NCBI GenBank assembly: GCA_022925895.1
Contig: JAKSYS010000293.1
Span: 1 to 64,000, forward strand
Reading direction: 5' to 3'
Length of the DNA stretch: 64,000 nt
Source of the DNA: Fragilaria crotonensis
Taxonomy: Eukaryota > Bacillariophyta > Fragilariophyceae > Fragilariales > Fragilariaceae
The notes below the pieces were generated by a model that did no database searches, was not told where the DNA came from, and saw only the letters and a list, made by a program, of their open reading frames with translations. Every line of letters starts with the position of its first letter. The stretch's first letter is position 1. Positions 24,202-34,803 of the stretch are shown one piece after another. The position numbers were made by a program, and so were the translations under genes.

Positions 24202-25944
24202 TTATTCCAATCTATGTTTCACGCATACCGACCAATGGCCAGGACACCCATGGCAGCAGTACATTTCCGTTCCCGGAGGCAAATTGTCCTTGCAAAGGTC
24301 GCAAACAAAATTGCTTTGTGACTGAACCTGCGCCAAGGCAGCGTCGTGACCCGACGGACACTTCATGGACGGTGTGCGTATGCCGCACTGGCGGCAGGAG
24401 TCTTTATCGGTGCAGGTTCCCCAGTCGCATAACTGGCAGTAGTATACGTACGAGCCGTGAGGCGCCACTCGAAAACAATAACTGCAGTAAAAGCCGGTCC
24501 AGATGACGTTGAGTAGGAGGTAGGCTTTGTGATTGGAGGGACAAGTTTGGCCAGCGTCTCCCATCGCGGCCATGGTCTGGCACGGTAGACAAATGTCAAA
24601 ACTGCACTGTCGACAGCCCATCATGGAAAAAGTCATTCCGCTAGCGCCTCCGCAGCAATCGCATGTGTGCGTGACCGGAGACGGCTGGCAGTTGTGATGG
24701 TTCGGGCACTGCACGTTGGCGGTTTGTCCAGCGTCTCTCATTGTGGCCATGGTCTGGCATGGTAGACAAATGTCATAATTGCACTGTCGACAGCCCATCA
24801 TGGAAATAGTGGTACCGCTTGCGCCTCCGCAGCAATCGCAATTGTTCGTGTCCGGAGACGGCTGACAGTTGTGATGGTTTGGACACTGCACGTTGGCGGT
24901 TTGTCCAGCGTCTCTCGTCGTGGCCGTGGTCTGGCACGGTAGACAAATGTCATAATTGCACTGTCGACAGCCCATCATGGAAATAGTAATACCGCTTGCG
25001 CCTCCGCAGCAATCGCAATTGTTTGTGACCGGAGACGGCTGGCAGTTGTGATGGTTCGGGCACTGAATGTTGGCGGTGATGCCGAATGGGTACACAAGGC
25101 CTGGTTTTGGCAAGGTCTGGAACGCCCGAAGCTGCTGTTGGTAGCACTGCATGATTTGCTGAGACTGCTGCTGGCTTGCAGAAGTACTGTTTTGATGATG
25201 TTGCGACGAGGACGTGGTCTGGCTCGCCTGGAGCTGCTGTTGGTAAGTCTGCATGATTTGCTCTGTCTGCTGTTGGTAAGTCTGCATGATTTGCTGAAAC
25301 GGCTCCTGGCTTGCAGAAATACTGTTTTGATGATGTTGCGACAAGGACGTGGTCTGGATCGCCTGGAGCTGCTGTTGGTAAGTCTGCATGATTTGCTGAA
25401 ACGGCTCCTGGCTTGCAGAAATACTGTTTTGATGATGTTGCGACAAGGACGTGGTCTGGATCGCCTGGAGCTGCTGTTGGTAAGTCTGCATGATTTGCTC
25501 TGTCTGCTGTTGGTGAGCCTGCATGACTTGCTGATAGTGCTGTTGGCTTGCAGCAATACTGTTTCGATGAGGTTTCGACGAGGACGATTCCGAGACTGCC
25601 GCACCAGCGATGCGCAATAGTTCTCCCCCGGGAACGCCCAGACCAGACAACACCGCTCCGGTCACGGACACTGCTGTACCAGCCGCACCGGCCACTCCCG
25701 CAATACGATTCGGTTTGTTGCTGGTTTCGAGGGTAACGTTATTACCAGCCTTCTGACAGGAAGCCAGCATGCACCGCCCATGTTCGACAGCTCCCGGGAT
25801 TACGAGAGGTATCATTTGGTTCTTTTGAAGCATCTTCTTGACAATCTTGTGGGTCTGAATTCCGCAATGAATGCATTGACCATTTTTCAAGCGATTGTTG
25901 ATCACCTTCTGGGATGAAACGGTTTTCGTGGTAGGGCTGCTCAT
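24202..25944 (-). CDS. Gln-rich protein with tandem ZZ/C1-like zinc fingers
   Basis: 580 residues from ATG at 25944 (MSSPTTKTVSSQKV). Order: an N-terminal Cys module (GQCIHCGIQTHKI ... EHGRCMLASC); a Gly/Ala-rich hydrophobic stretch (GVAGAAGTAVSVTGAVLSGLG); about 150 residues of near-identical Gln-rich repeats (QQIMQTYQQQLQAIQTTSLS) likely to form a coiled coil or prion-like region; three near-identical 55-residue zinc fingers (CPNHHNCQPSP...CDCCGG...GCRQCNYDICLPC) of ZZ or C1 type; then further CxxC pairs (FYCSYC, YYCQLCDWGTC, CRQCGIRTPSMKCPSGH, FVCDLCKDN, YCCHGC). ZZ fingers bind proteins or ubiquitin-like tags, so a scaffold role is inferred only. No catalytic domain is visible. Function unknown. 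Confidence 0.75.
   Translation of the reverse strand: MSSPTTKTVSSQKVINNRLKNGQCIHCGIQTHKIVKKMLQKNQMIPLVIPGAVEHGRCMLASCQKAGNNVTLETSNKPNRIAGVAGAAGTAVSVTGAVLSGLGVPGGELLRIAGAAVSESSSSKPHRNSIAASQQHYQQVMQAHQQQTEQIMQTYQQQLQAIQTTSLSQHHQNSISASQEPFQQIMQTYQQQLQAIQTTSLSQHHQNSISASQEPFQQIMQTYQQQTEQIMQTYQQQLQASQTTSSSQHHQNSTSASQQQSQQIMQCYQQQLRAFQTLPKPGLVYPFGITANIQCPNHHNCQPSPVTNNCDCCGGASGITISMMGCRQCNYDICLPCQTTATTRDAGQTANVQCPNHHNCQPSPDTNNCDCCGGASGTTISMMGCRQCNYDICLPCQTMATMRDAGQTANVQCPNHHNCQPSPVTHTCDCCGGASGMTFSMMGCRQCSFDICLPCQTMAAMGDAGQTCPSNHKAYLLLNVIWTGFYCSYCFRVAPHGSYVYYCQLCDWGTCTDKDSCRQCGIRTPSMKCPSGHDAALAQVQSQSNFVCDLCKDNLPPGTEMYCCHGCPGHWSVCVKHRLE
24620..25080 (-). repeat. three tandem copies of a ~165-bp zinc-finger unit
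   Basis: Three highly similar units (starting about 24.6, 24.76 and 24.94 kb) each encode one Cys-rich finger beginning CPNHHNCQPSP. High identity, including at third positions, points to recent duplication or gene conversion within the gene. Confidence 0.8.
25200..25530 (-). repeat. tandem Gln-rich coding repeats
   Basis: Units encoding QTYQQQLQAIQTTSLSQHHQ and QQQTEQIMQ are repeated at the DNA level, with long identical blocks at about 25.28-25.37 and 25.39-25.49 kb. They are prone to slippage and assembly collapse. Confidence 0.75.
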
Positions 25945-26699
25945 CGGGTGAACTCTTCTCTCTTGTTGGTGTTGACGCACAGCGGGGGCAAATGTTTGAG
26001 CGAATCGACGTGTGTGCTATCATACTACTTCAACGCATGCAGGTTTACAAATACTTCATCGATATCTATTTTTCAATCGGGGAATTCAGGCGTTCCACCG
26101 AAACGTCATACGTTTCGAGCCCCATACGAACCAATGGATGGATGCATCTGGCGTACGTAATTAAGGTTGAAATTTTCTCAGTTGAAACTAAAATAATTAC
26201 CATTATCTAATCCGGCCATTCCCGAACTCGAGTAGCGGTTGCAATCCTTTTCCTACTGTGTGACCTATTCGTATCCGGTATGGTATGCACGTTCACAGCA
26301 GCATATGCGAATGCTGGTGACCGATGACTCACGATGGGTTAGGGCTATGACCTATGACCTATGACCTATGACCTATGACCTATGACCTACAAGATTTCCA
26401 CTTGCTGATTAATTGAGAATGTCACAAGATTTCCAATTGCTGGGGTCTCTGGAATTGAGAATGTCAATTGGCTGATCCAGATTCACCAACGCTTCATTAC
26501 GCAACGAACAGCGTGTTTGCCGAAGAATAGTACTTGAAGGCAATGCAACTTGAGATCGCAACCATAGTACAACACCATACGTTGACAAGAACCCTTTCGC
26601 GCACTCTGGACTAAATGTTTTCAAAGGAATTTGGGTTTTTAAGGTCAAGGGATTCCTGGACGGAACTCCATCAAGATTTAAAACGGAAGGATAGGCGAC
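25945..26699. other. intergenic with 7-bp microsatellite
   Basis: Contains a (CTATGAC)n tract at 26345-26388, about six units. The stretch after 26.4 kb may belong to the decayed copia fossil that follows. No gene recognised. Confidence 0.45.
26345..26388 (+). repeat. 7-bp tandem repeat (CTATGAC)n
   Basis: About six perfect head-to-tail units. Confidence 0.9.
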
Positions 26700-27896
26700 C
26701 AGGCAAGTCGATGACAGCAATGTGTTTGCACAAGCGGACTTGAAAGGAGAAGTTTACTTGGAATTCCCAAAAGTGTTTGGGCCGAAGTCTGGAGCCAATG
26801 GCATGTTGAAACATTGAAACTGATGCAGACTCCGCAAAGCACCGCACACATCCATTGAAAAGCTTCGCAATGGATTGATTGAACGAGCATGTACTCTGCC
26901 CAAAAATGTCCGTTCTTATCCACGAAGCATGGGATTCTGTTTGTTGTGATTGTCGCCGACGCTATCTTTGCTGAGGCCGCCCGTGGCTGTTCTTGACGAA
27001 GAAATTTGATAGTTTCTGCATGCATTCCAACTTCGAAACGAACGCGTCGTTGGCGCTTTCCTTGCCATTCAGATCACCAAAGTTGGACTTCGCACCATGA
27101 CTGAAAGTAACAGAGTCTCTGCACCCACTGACCTGACTCGATTGGAAGTGATTCGATTAATCACTAGTTTGCCGAGGCTTGAAAGTATCGAATGGCTATC
27201 AGAATGAGGATGTAATCTTATCGGCTTACACGCACCCGGATAACACATTTTCTGCACACCAAACCGCTCGATTCTCTCATGCACCACGTCGATCACACAC
27301 AATCGCGGTCAAGTGTATGCTACGCTACCTCAAGGAAACTGACGACAAGGGTATGACTGGGACACCGATAGCGGGTTGATCGTTATGTTGAGTTGCAGTT
27401 GAGAATGAGGACAATCTGGTCTCTGTCAATCACAAACAGCGGATGACAACATGTACAAAGCGAGCCCGCTCCTATGGTCTCTAAGCTTCAAACGCAGACT
27501 TGTGCAGTATGGAGGCTGAGCATGTTGCGTTGTCGCAATCGATGCGCGACCGCATCCCGACCCGATTCGTCAATGGCTTCAAGAAATCTTGTCAGGCGTC
27601 CCGGTTCAACTTGCTCCAATGATATCATATCATTCGCATTCCAAGCGTTGGGAGATGTTAAAGGCAGGTCTATGCCATCGAATCTCACGCAATTCACTGT
27701 GTTTGAGGAGAACCAACTGACTTGTTTAAAGTTTGCTCGTGTGGCTCAATTGAGCCCTCGTATCCAACACATTGGTATCCCCTATCTCAGGCTTCGCTCA
27801 AAGGTTGAGGGTCTTCATATTCACGTTGAACCCTTCCCTACTACCGACCAACTTGCTGATCAATCTTACAAGAGGCCTCAGTTCTGTTCCATCTGA
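26700..27896 (+). mobile_element. Ty1/copia LTR retrotransposon fossil
   Basis: A decayed copia-type pol remnant on the + strand. Recognisable parts: an RT piece (FAQADLKGEVYLEFPKVFGP, about 26.7-26.8 kb), the RT/RNase H linker (ARFSHAPRRSHTIAVK ... YLKETDDKGM, about 27.25-27.36 kb) and the end of RNase H (IQHIGIPYLRLRSKVEG ... TTDQLADQSYKRP, about 27.75-27.89 kb). It is broken in many places (well over five) and probably old. No LTRs were found by eye. Confidence 0.8.
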
Positions 27897-28059
27897 GTTT
27901 TCCTTTCGCATTCTGATGATGCAGGCCGGATGCAACTTTTAGGAAGTGACGCGTTCACCGAAGGAACGCGAAAGAACTGGTTTTATAGTTAGACAAGTCA
28001 GAACGTTATTTTGTAGAACGATATAACGTAGCCGCGCAGTAGTAGCATTTTTATTTAAC

Positions 28060-29395
28060 CTATGCACCTTCGATTTCAACCTCTTCTTCTGGTTTGGCAT
28101 TCTCTTCATCAGATGGCACTACTTTCTCTACTTCGGCATCCTCCTCCTCCTCGGGGACGTCGGCTAATTTCGTCTCTTCGTGGGCATTGTCATCACCCTC
28201 GTCGGCATCGTCATCACCCTCGTCATCATTGTCGTCATCATTATCGTCGTCCTCAACATCATTATCATCGTCGTCCTCCTCGTCGTCCTCATCGTCAGTC
28301 GCAACACTACTACTAGTAGCAGTAGTATCATCCTCTCCACTTGTCGTTTTGTCGTCCATTAATTTGGACAAGGTTGGATTCTTGAAGGGGCGTTCTAAAT
28401 TGCGTCCCAAAACATAGACTTGAAAGAGGGGTGAATAATACAAATTCATGAGACCCTGTACGGTTTGGAGGTACAACGGCTGAGTTTGTCCCATTTTGTA
28501 ATGCAAAAACCATAGGAATGCCATGTTCATCAAGAGACCGCCATTCATGGACTTGATTTGGGCCAAATCGTATTCCAGGACTGTGGATTGTGAGGAAAGA
28601 AGAGACGATGCGAGATTCTTAACTTGAGTGTTCTGAGTGGACTCGAGGATCTTGGAAAAGGGACTCGTCATTTGGATGGGAGTTCGATTGTTGATGGATT
28701 TGGCTTGGAGTCGAACATAAAGTAGGAACAACTGCAGAAGAATCACGTATGCAATATACAGAAAACTGGTTTGCGGAGAACGGGAAAGAAATTGATGTGA
28801 GTTGGAAGGATGAAACGTAGCTGGGAAATTTCATCGATGATATCCATCAAACTTACCGACCAGCTCGAACTACGGTTGGATTGAACATATCTAGCTTCCG
28901 AGATAATAGCATCACACCAATGACAGAGTACATTTGCATCGATGGGGAGGGTATGAGCATTTCATCGTACTCGCTGAGAGCTGCAACGTCCGTTGATGCT
29001 ACTGCAGATGTTTCCTCTTCGTCAGATTCTTCATCCTCGTCGTCGGCTTGTTCATCAGCGTCGGCTTCTTCTTGTTCATCGTCCTCCTCCTCCTCCTCCT
29101 CCTCCTGCTCTTCTTCTTCGTCCTCCTTCGTGTCGTCGTCCTCAACATCATTATCGCCGTCGTCTTCGACGGTTGCGCCAGCTCTCAGTGATTGTAGGAT
29201 ATCATTGAGACTTGGTGCACATTCAATATCGACGTTTCTATTGTCGATAGTGCTTCCGCGACCATGTTGGTTGGTAATGGAAATGGTGCATGAGGAGCGT
29301 CTGCTGCCCCATTTTCGGATTGGTCGAAACGTAGCTGAAGCTTGCAGTATACAAGCATGGAGGAGTAGCAGTCGGAGCAAGGAGCAGTGCGTCAT
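28060..29395 (-). CDS. PHO88: PHO88/SND3-like ER membrane protein with acidic arms
   Basis: Two exons, 29395-28857 and 28765-28060, joined across a 91-bp GTAAGT...AG intron; 414 aa. The core matches PHO88/SND3, an ER membrane protein tied to SRP-independent targeting and phosphate homeostasis in yeast: MYSVIGVMLLSRKLDMFNPT, then FLYIAYVILLQLFLLYVRLQ (membrane), STVLEYDLAQIKS, LLMNMAFLWFLHYKMGQTQP, NLYYSPLFQVYVLGR and LERPFKNP. The intron falls between the conserved R and the membrane segment, which supports the splice. The N-terminus has a signal-like MTHCSLLRLLLLHACILQAS. What is unusual is an Asp/Glu-rich block before the core (residues about 80-125) and a longer one after it (about 300-414). 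Yeast PHO88 is about 188 residues without these. Confidence 0.85.
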
Positions 29396-30186
29396 GATCC
29401 TATTCAGTCGTCGGTTTGCTGTGTACTGTATCCGGTATCCAATGTATCGAACCGTGTGTGCTTTGTGTTTCAGGGAATCTAAGCTTGAAACTACTCACTG
29501 TCGCCTGAAATCAATCCAATTCGACAGACGAATGGGATATGGTGAGCTGTTGGTTGTTTGATTTCAAATGCGGTGGTCAGAGGTTGAGAAGCAGTGATGT
29601 GTTCCACTCCATCTGCGTTCGAGCGCATGTACTGGACCTACTTTGGCAATGAATTTTGATACCGGTGTGTGTATTTTGATTTTTACTTGCAGTTCAAATC
29701 TCATTGGCATCCCATGGACCGAATCCTTTGACATTGCCCACTGACACCGAAACACGTGGAGGTTTGTTGCCTGTCGCCGCACAGGAATCCGATAACAGCA
29801 TACGCCAGCTGTGTACAGTATGGTGAGAATATCATACTACAGTATCATTATGTACTGAGTACTGGACGACTGTATCAGTCTTATTGGAAACCAGTTTTTC
29901 AAAGTTTTGGTGGCTGGAGATGCCTGCGACAGTGGATAGTGCTAGTAGTCCAACCTACAGTACCGATAGAGCTGGCGGCAAAGCAATGAACACATGCATA
30001 GCATAGCACCAAACGACGTCTACTGCTACCTGGTACTGGTATGTAGTGTGGTCCATGGCGCAACCAAACACAACAACAAACAACGCCGATGTACAATTAA
30101 ACCAATTGCGCTCTCCGTCATTGAAGACAAACAACAAACGTAAATTACCTTCGACCTTTGCATATATATGATACAAGACGAGTGAC
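29396..30186. other. intergenic, divergent promoters
   Basis: Spacer between two divergent genes (PHO88-like on - and the lipid-kinase-like gene on +). Both promoters should lie here. No clear TATA box or repeat is visible, and GTAC-type palindromes recur at 29.81-30.04 kb. Confidence 0.4.
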
Positions 30187-30867
30187 ATGACAGCAATAGC
30201 AACAGACAGTCTCTATCAAATTGCGGGTGCAGTTATTGCTGTGACAATTCTTCAGCTCCTGCTTGTGACGAATGCCGTAGAGCTATCAAAGGAAAGTCGA
30301 CGGCGCATTCAACATGCCACGACCGGTCAGCTCATGATTGGTGTATCGTTCATCTTGCCACTGCATGTGTGCACGGCAGCACTATTCGCAGGTATTGCAC
30401 TACTACTCTATGTGTACAATTTCCAGAATGCTTGGTACAAGAAGACTTTTGGACCCCTCTTGAGACCATCGGAACAGGACAAATTGCCAGGGGCCTTTTG
30501 GTTTCTGGTTGGAACATGGATTACTGTCATGCTCGTTTGTGTCGTCGGTGTCATTGACGTTGATATTGGTCGCTACGCCATCTTGTGTCTCTCCTATGCG
30601 GACCCCATGGCTGCATGGATCGGTTCATCGATGGCAAGTCCTCGAGTCTTCGGTACCAAGGCAACACTCGCGGGTTGTTCCGCTGCCTTTGTTACGGCGT
30701 GTGTCATTGGTACAGCCGTGCTGGGAACCGGTGATCGGCGGGCACTAGAGATTGGAATAGGAGCCTTGGCGTGTACTGTTGCTGAATGTGTGCCTCTTGG
30801 AAACGATAATCTACTCATTCCGATCGGAACGGCTGTGGCCGTACAGTTGGTACGAATGCACTGTTGA
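30187..30867 (+). CDS. CTP-dependent lipid kinase-like membrane protein (DGK1/SEC59/VTE5 superfamily)
   Basis: 226 residues with about six hydrophobic segments. Family marks: ELSKESRRRIQHATTGQLM near the N-terminus, LPGAFWFLVGTWITVMLV, the polar signature SYADPMAAWIGSS and FGTKATLAGCSAAF. Enzymes of this superfamily transfer a CTP phosphate to diacylglycerol, dolichol or phytol, or make CDP-diacylglycerol, in ER or plastid membranes. The LPGxFxFLxG and S-x-x-DPxAAxxG pattern is nearest to DGK1-like diacylglycerol kinases, but the substrate cannot be settled. The ATG at 30187 is the first in frame. No intron. It converges with the cytochrome b5 paralog that ends 51 bp downstream. Confidence 0.72.
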   Translation: MTAIATDSLYQIAGAVIAVTILQLLLVTNAVELSKESRRRIQHATTGQLMIGVSFILPLHVCTAALFAGIALLLYVYNFQNAWYKKTFGPLLRPSEQDKLPGAFWFLVGTWITVMLVCVVGVIDVDIGRYAILCLSYADPMAAWIGSSMASPRVFGTKATLAGCSAAFVTACVIGTAVLGTGDRRALEIGIGALACTVAECVPLGNDNLLIPIGTAVAVQLVRMHC

Positions 30868-30917
30868 ACGAAACATGTATACTGGGCAAAATGCATCAAA
30901 GTTCAGGAATTAACGAG

Positions 30918-32259
30918 CTACCACTTTGCATATTCAATGATGGAATCCCCGAAAGCAATACGCAACGCTGCCATAGAGGTCCATATGGCATATTTGCTCA
31001 CACCTCTCCTGCGTAACTGAAACAACATCCATCCAAGACCGAGAAATGGTACGAACCTGAAACCCATCGATCGGAAGCAAGCTACATAGGGCATACCCAA
31101 CGACACGGCGTATGCCATGTGAACGGTGTGGGTGGAAAGGATTCCCTTCCGAGACAAGGTCATGAGGAAAGCCGCGATCTGAATGGGAAACATCACCGCC
31201 AATCCAAAGGCGGGGTTCCCAACGGCCAAACAGGCCAGGGTCGCGAGGAACTGACTGTACGCATAAAAGTATTTGAATCGCTTCTGAGTCTCGATGGAAC
31301 ACCCTGGCCAGTATGGCATGGTGGCGGTGGTACTCTCGACTCGTGTACACGCAGTCGTCGAGTTGCCTCGTCGGCAGCAAGGCTTGTGGCAAGAACGGAG
31401 AGAGCAGATGCCGTGACGCAGAATTGGGGCCATCCTGGAGCATGATTCTTGGCCACAGACAGCCAAGCGAGAAATGTCACCACAGCTGATCGGCAGGCGA
31501 AGACGATGCTGTGAACTCGGAGTTCCGACCAGATCATGGGCTTGCCAACTACTCGCTCTCGAGGGACTGTGTGAAAGATGAGCGATGACAAACTGAGAAC
31601 GACATGAGGGATGAGACACAGGGGAGCAGTAATGCTCACGCCCTTCCCAAGCCGGGTGCCGAATCCGGCCGAAGGGTCACCGAAGTAAAGTTGGCTATAA
31701 CGGAAGATGTAATGAAGGAGGACAAAGACGCCAGCGTACTTGTGTATACCGATAGGGTCTTCCTTGGTGAAGAGTTTGGCCCGCCATCGAGCTTTCTTGA
31801 TGGGAATATCAAGCGACTGTTGTCTATCATTTTCATTGAAGGTGCCTTGATCGTTGCTGTCTGTGACGACCTCAAAGTCCTTGAGCATTTCATAGGCCGC
31901 ACGGGAATGCCCCGCTCCGTCGAATGCCTTGGTGGCGTCCTTGCCATGAAACCTCTGTAGCACCTTGACACCGCCGGGATGTGCCTTGGCCCATGACGAA
32001 AGATCGTAGGTCTTGTTGTGAATGGTCAACAAGCAAGGCAAGTCGATTTCTGCGGAGACAGGTGCTGTTCGATCAAAGCGGTCCTGCTTTTCCGTCCGTG
32101 GGAGAAAATGACATTGAGAGCTACCTGGGGCCGGAGGGTCTTGCGATGAGTGATCGACGCAAAGGTTGTGGGATAAGTCGAGAAGGCGAGTGTGGTGATG
32201 GGATGAAGAGCAATGCCGAAGGCAATGAGGAGAATACCGGTGGGTGAAAAGATTCTCAT
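30918..32259 (-). CDS. cytochrome b5 domain membrane protein, copy 1 (frame interrupted)
   Basis: About 440 residues when read across frames. MRIFSPTGILLIAFGIALH then TLAFSTYP is a signal peptide with a VA/LA|F site like diatom plastid presequences. Then comes a cytochrome b5-type heme domain (LLTIHNKTYDLSSWAKAHPGG ... GHSRAAYEMLKDFEVV) with both heme His contexts. The C-terminal half is hydrophobic with about six membrane segments, starting DPIGIHKYAGVFVLLHYIFRYSQLYFGDP and ending GDSIIEYAKW; I do not recognise that domain. An electron-transfer role on lipid is inferred only. Compared with copy 2, one base is missing near 32.1 kb (TTTCTCTCC reads TTTTCTCC) and one near 31338. These are either assembly indels or early decay. 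Confidence 0.7.
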
Positions 32260-32603
32260 CCTTGCTTTCGATTGCAAATTGTAATGTGAAGAGTGAAGAG
32301 TCTAGTAGTGTTCTCGTTTCCAATGTAGTCATTGGACTTCGCATGGATGATGTCGAGAAGCGAACGTTGACACATTTTTGATTGGCCGGTTCGCAGTCAC
32401 GTTTCTGTCATATGCGGCACCCATGGTGATCTTCGTAAGATGGTCCATTCCGAATACTCAAGCGAAGTCAAGGGCAGCAAATCTTGGCACGTCACTGGTC
32501 CGCAGCGTACATCGCGTTCTACTTTCCTATTTCCATCGGCATTTCATTTGATGAAAATCTATAGAAATTGAGTCCAAACATTCAATGTACGGGAGTTATG
32601 GCA
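32260..32603. other. spacer between tandem paralogs
   Basis: 5' region of copy 1 and 3' region of copy 2. No feature recognised. Confidence 0.4.
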
Positions 32604-33946
32604 CTACCACTTTGCATAGTCAATGATGGAATCTCCGAATGCGATCCGTAATGCTACGAGGGAGGTCCACATAGCATACTTACTTACACCCTTCCGGCGT
32701 AATTGATACAAGAGCCATCCGAGGCCCAGAAACGGCACAAACGCGGCTCCCACGGATCGGGCTCCCACAACAAAGGGCATGCACAAAGACACTGTATACG
32801 CCATGTGATAGCCGCGAGCCGAAATAATGCCTTTCCGAACCAATGTCATGAGGAGGATGCGAGCTGGATCAGGCTTATGACCGCAAAGCCCCATGCAGGA
32901 TTCCAAATGGCCAAACAAGCAAGGGTTGCCATGAATTGGCAATAGGCATAGAACTGTTTGAATCGCTTTTGAGTCTCGATGGAACATCCTGGCCAGTATG
33001 GCATGGTAGCAGTGGTACTCTCTGACTCTTGTACTCGCAATCGTCAGGTCGCCTCGTCGGCAACAAGATTCGTGACAAGGATCGACAAACCAGATGCCGC
33101 GACGCAGAACCTTCGCCATCCTGGAGCGTGATTCTTGGCCACCGACAACCAACCGAGTAATGTCACCACGGCTGATCGGCAGGCGAAGGCGATGTTGTGA
33201 ACACGAAATTCCGACCATATCATGGGCTTGCCAACCACTCGCTCTCGAGGGACTGTGTGAAAGATGAGAGATGACACACTGAGAACGACGTGGGGGATGA
33301 GACACAGGGGAGCTGCGATGCCCACGCCCTTCCCAAGCCGCGAGCCGAATCCGGCCGAAGGGTCTCCGAAGTAAAGCTGGCTATATCGGAAGATGTAGTG
33401 AAGGAGGACAAAGACGCCAGCATACTTGTGTATACCGATAGGGTCTTCCTTGGTGAAGAGTTTGGCACGCCATCGAGCTTTCTTGACGGGAATATCAAGT
33501 GACTGTTGTCTATCATCTTGATTGAAGGTACCTTGATCGTCGCTATCTGTGACGACCTCGAAGTCTTTGAGCATTTCATATGCTGCGCGGGAATGCCCTG
33601 CCCCGTCGAAGGCCTTGGTGGCATCCTTGCCATGAAATCTCTGTAGGACCTTGACACCGCCGGGGTGTGCCTTTGCCCATGCCGTAAGGTCATAAGTCTT
33701 ATTGTGAATGGTCAACAAGCAAGGCAAGTCAATTTCTGCGGATACAGGCGCAGTTCGTTCAAAGCGGTCCTGCGTTTCTCTGCGTGGGAGAGAAATGACA
33801 TGGAGAGCTGCCTTTGGTCGGAAGGCCTTGCGATGAGTGATCGACGCGAACGTTGCGGGATTTGTCGAGAAGGCGACTGTAGTCGTGGCATGAAGAGCAA
33901 TGCCGAAGGCGATGAGGAGACTACCGGTGGACGAAAAGATCCTCAT
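32604..33946 (-). CDS. cytochrome b5 domain membrane protein, copy 2 (frame interrupted)
   Basis: Tandem paralog of copy 1 in the same orientation, with high identity throughout. ATG at 33946 gives MRIFSSTGSLLIAFGIALHA, then TTVAFSTNPATF, again a plastid-type bipartite presequence pattern. The heme domain (AHPGG ... GHSRAAYEML) and the membrane half (HKYAGVFVLLHYIFRYSQLY ... GDSIIDYAKW) are conserved. A TGA at 33044-33046 stands where copy 1 has CGA (Arg), and one base is missing near 32855 relative to copy 1. An upstream open frame to 34156 adds residues that look non-coding. The stop is a substitution, so for this copy real decay is more plausible than for the others. Confidence 0.65.
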
Positions 33947-34803
33947 CCTTGATTCTTGAGAACTGTGACCGAAGAATCGCATCAAGGTGCCGTCTGCAAT
34001 GGACTTCGCATTCCTTCGAATGCATTTCGTTTGAGTCTGGCTTCTCATTTTCCTGGGAGTGAACTTCAATATCCGTATATACGTGTATATATACTGTGCA
34101 TCAGAATTCTTTCGAGTGAAAGTGACATACCGGGAGTCACGAGCACTGGTTTGCAATCTGCGTGATTCAAGGTACCCCGGAGTTCTCGATTACGAAACTC
34201 AATATGTGTATGCATAGCTATCATAAGTACAAGTTAACTAGCAACTGTAGCGTATACTCCGTGCCCCAGTGTATCATTGTCGATTTACCGAATACGATAG
34301 GTTTTCTGGTCAGATGCAGGATGGTTAGAAGGATTACAGGTCTGGAGTCTGGAGTGAAGCGTGAGGGTATAGAACATAGCTCTCACTATAGCTTCACCAC
34401 AAATGCACAATAGAATGGCAGGAGCCTTGTTTAGAGTAGAACGAGAAATTAAAGGATACTGTACCACTCACTTCTTTTCTTGGTGAAAGGTGCATTGGAC
34501 ATTGGACATTGTCCCCATGCTCACAACACAGTGTCGTACTATACCATCGTCCGCTTGCATGTGGATGATTACTAATCGGCTATAATTGTAAACGATACAC
34601 AAAGGCAAAAATGACTGAGTCGCACTCCTGGTTCCCTTCTCATTTTTGTGGACGCCGAGTCAAAAGTCACAACTACCGGTAGATCGAAAAGCTGCAGCTA
34701 CGAGAGCAGGTGTACTCTAGGCAAGGGCACTATGAATGTTATAGGATTTTCTAAGCGGACTTTTGGCTGCCGCATAAAACTTTGGAAAGTTTCAGCCGAG
34801 GGT
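33947..34803. other. intergenic, nothing recognised
   Basis: 5' flank of cytochrome b5 copy 2 followed by AT-rich spacer. No gene, repeat or RNA seen. Confidence 0.4.

Noticed and set aside
25048-25620. 190-codon plus-strand Leu-rich open frame
   Set aside because: Antisense shadow of the Gln-rich repeats; no independent motif.
26345-26388. Tandem 7-mer as a telomere remnant or CRISPR-like array
   Set aside because: The unit CTATGAC is not telomeric, and the repeats have no spacers.
28062-29561. Plus-strand Ser-rich open frames opposite the acidic gene
   Set aside because: Antisense of Asp/Glu codon runs (TCG/TCC/TCA); the minus strand encodes the PHO88 core.
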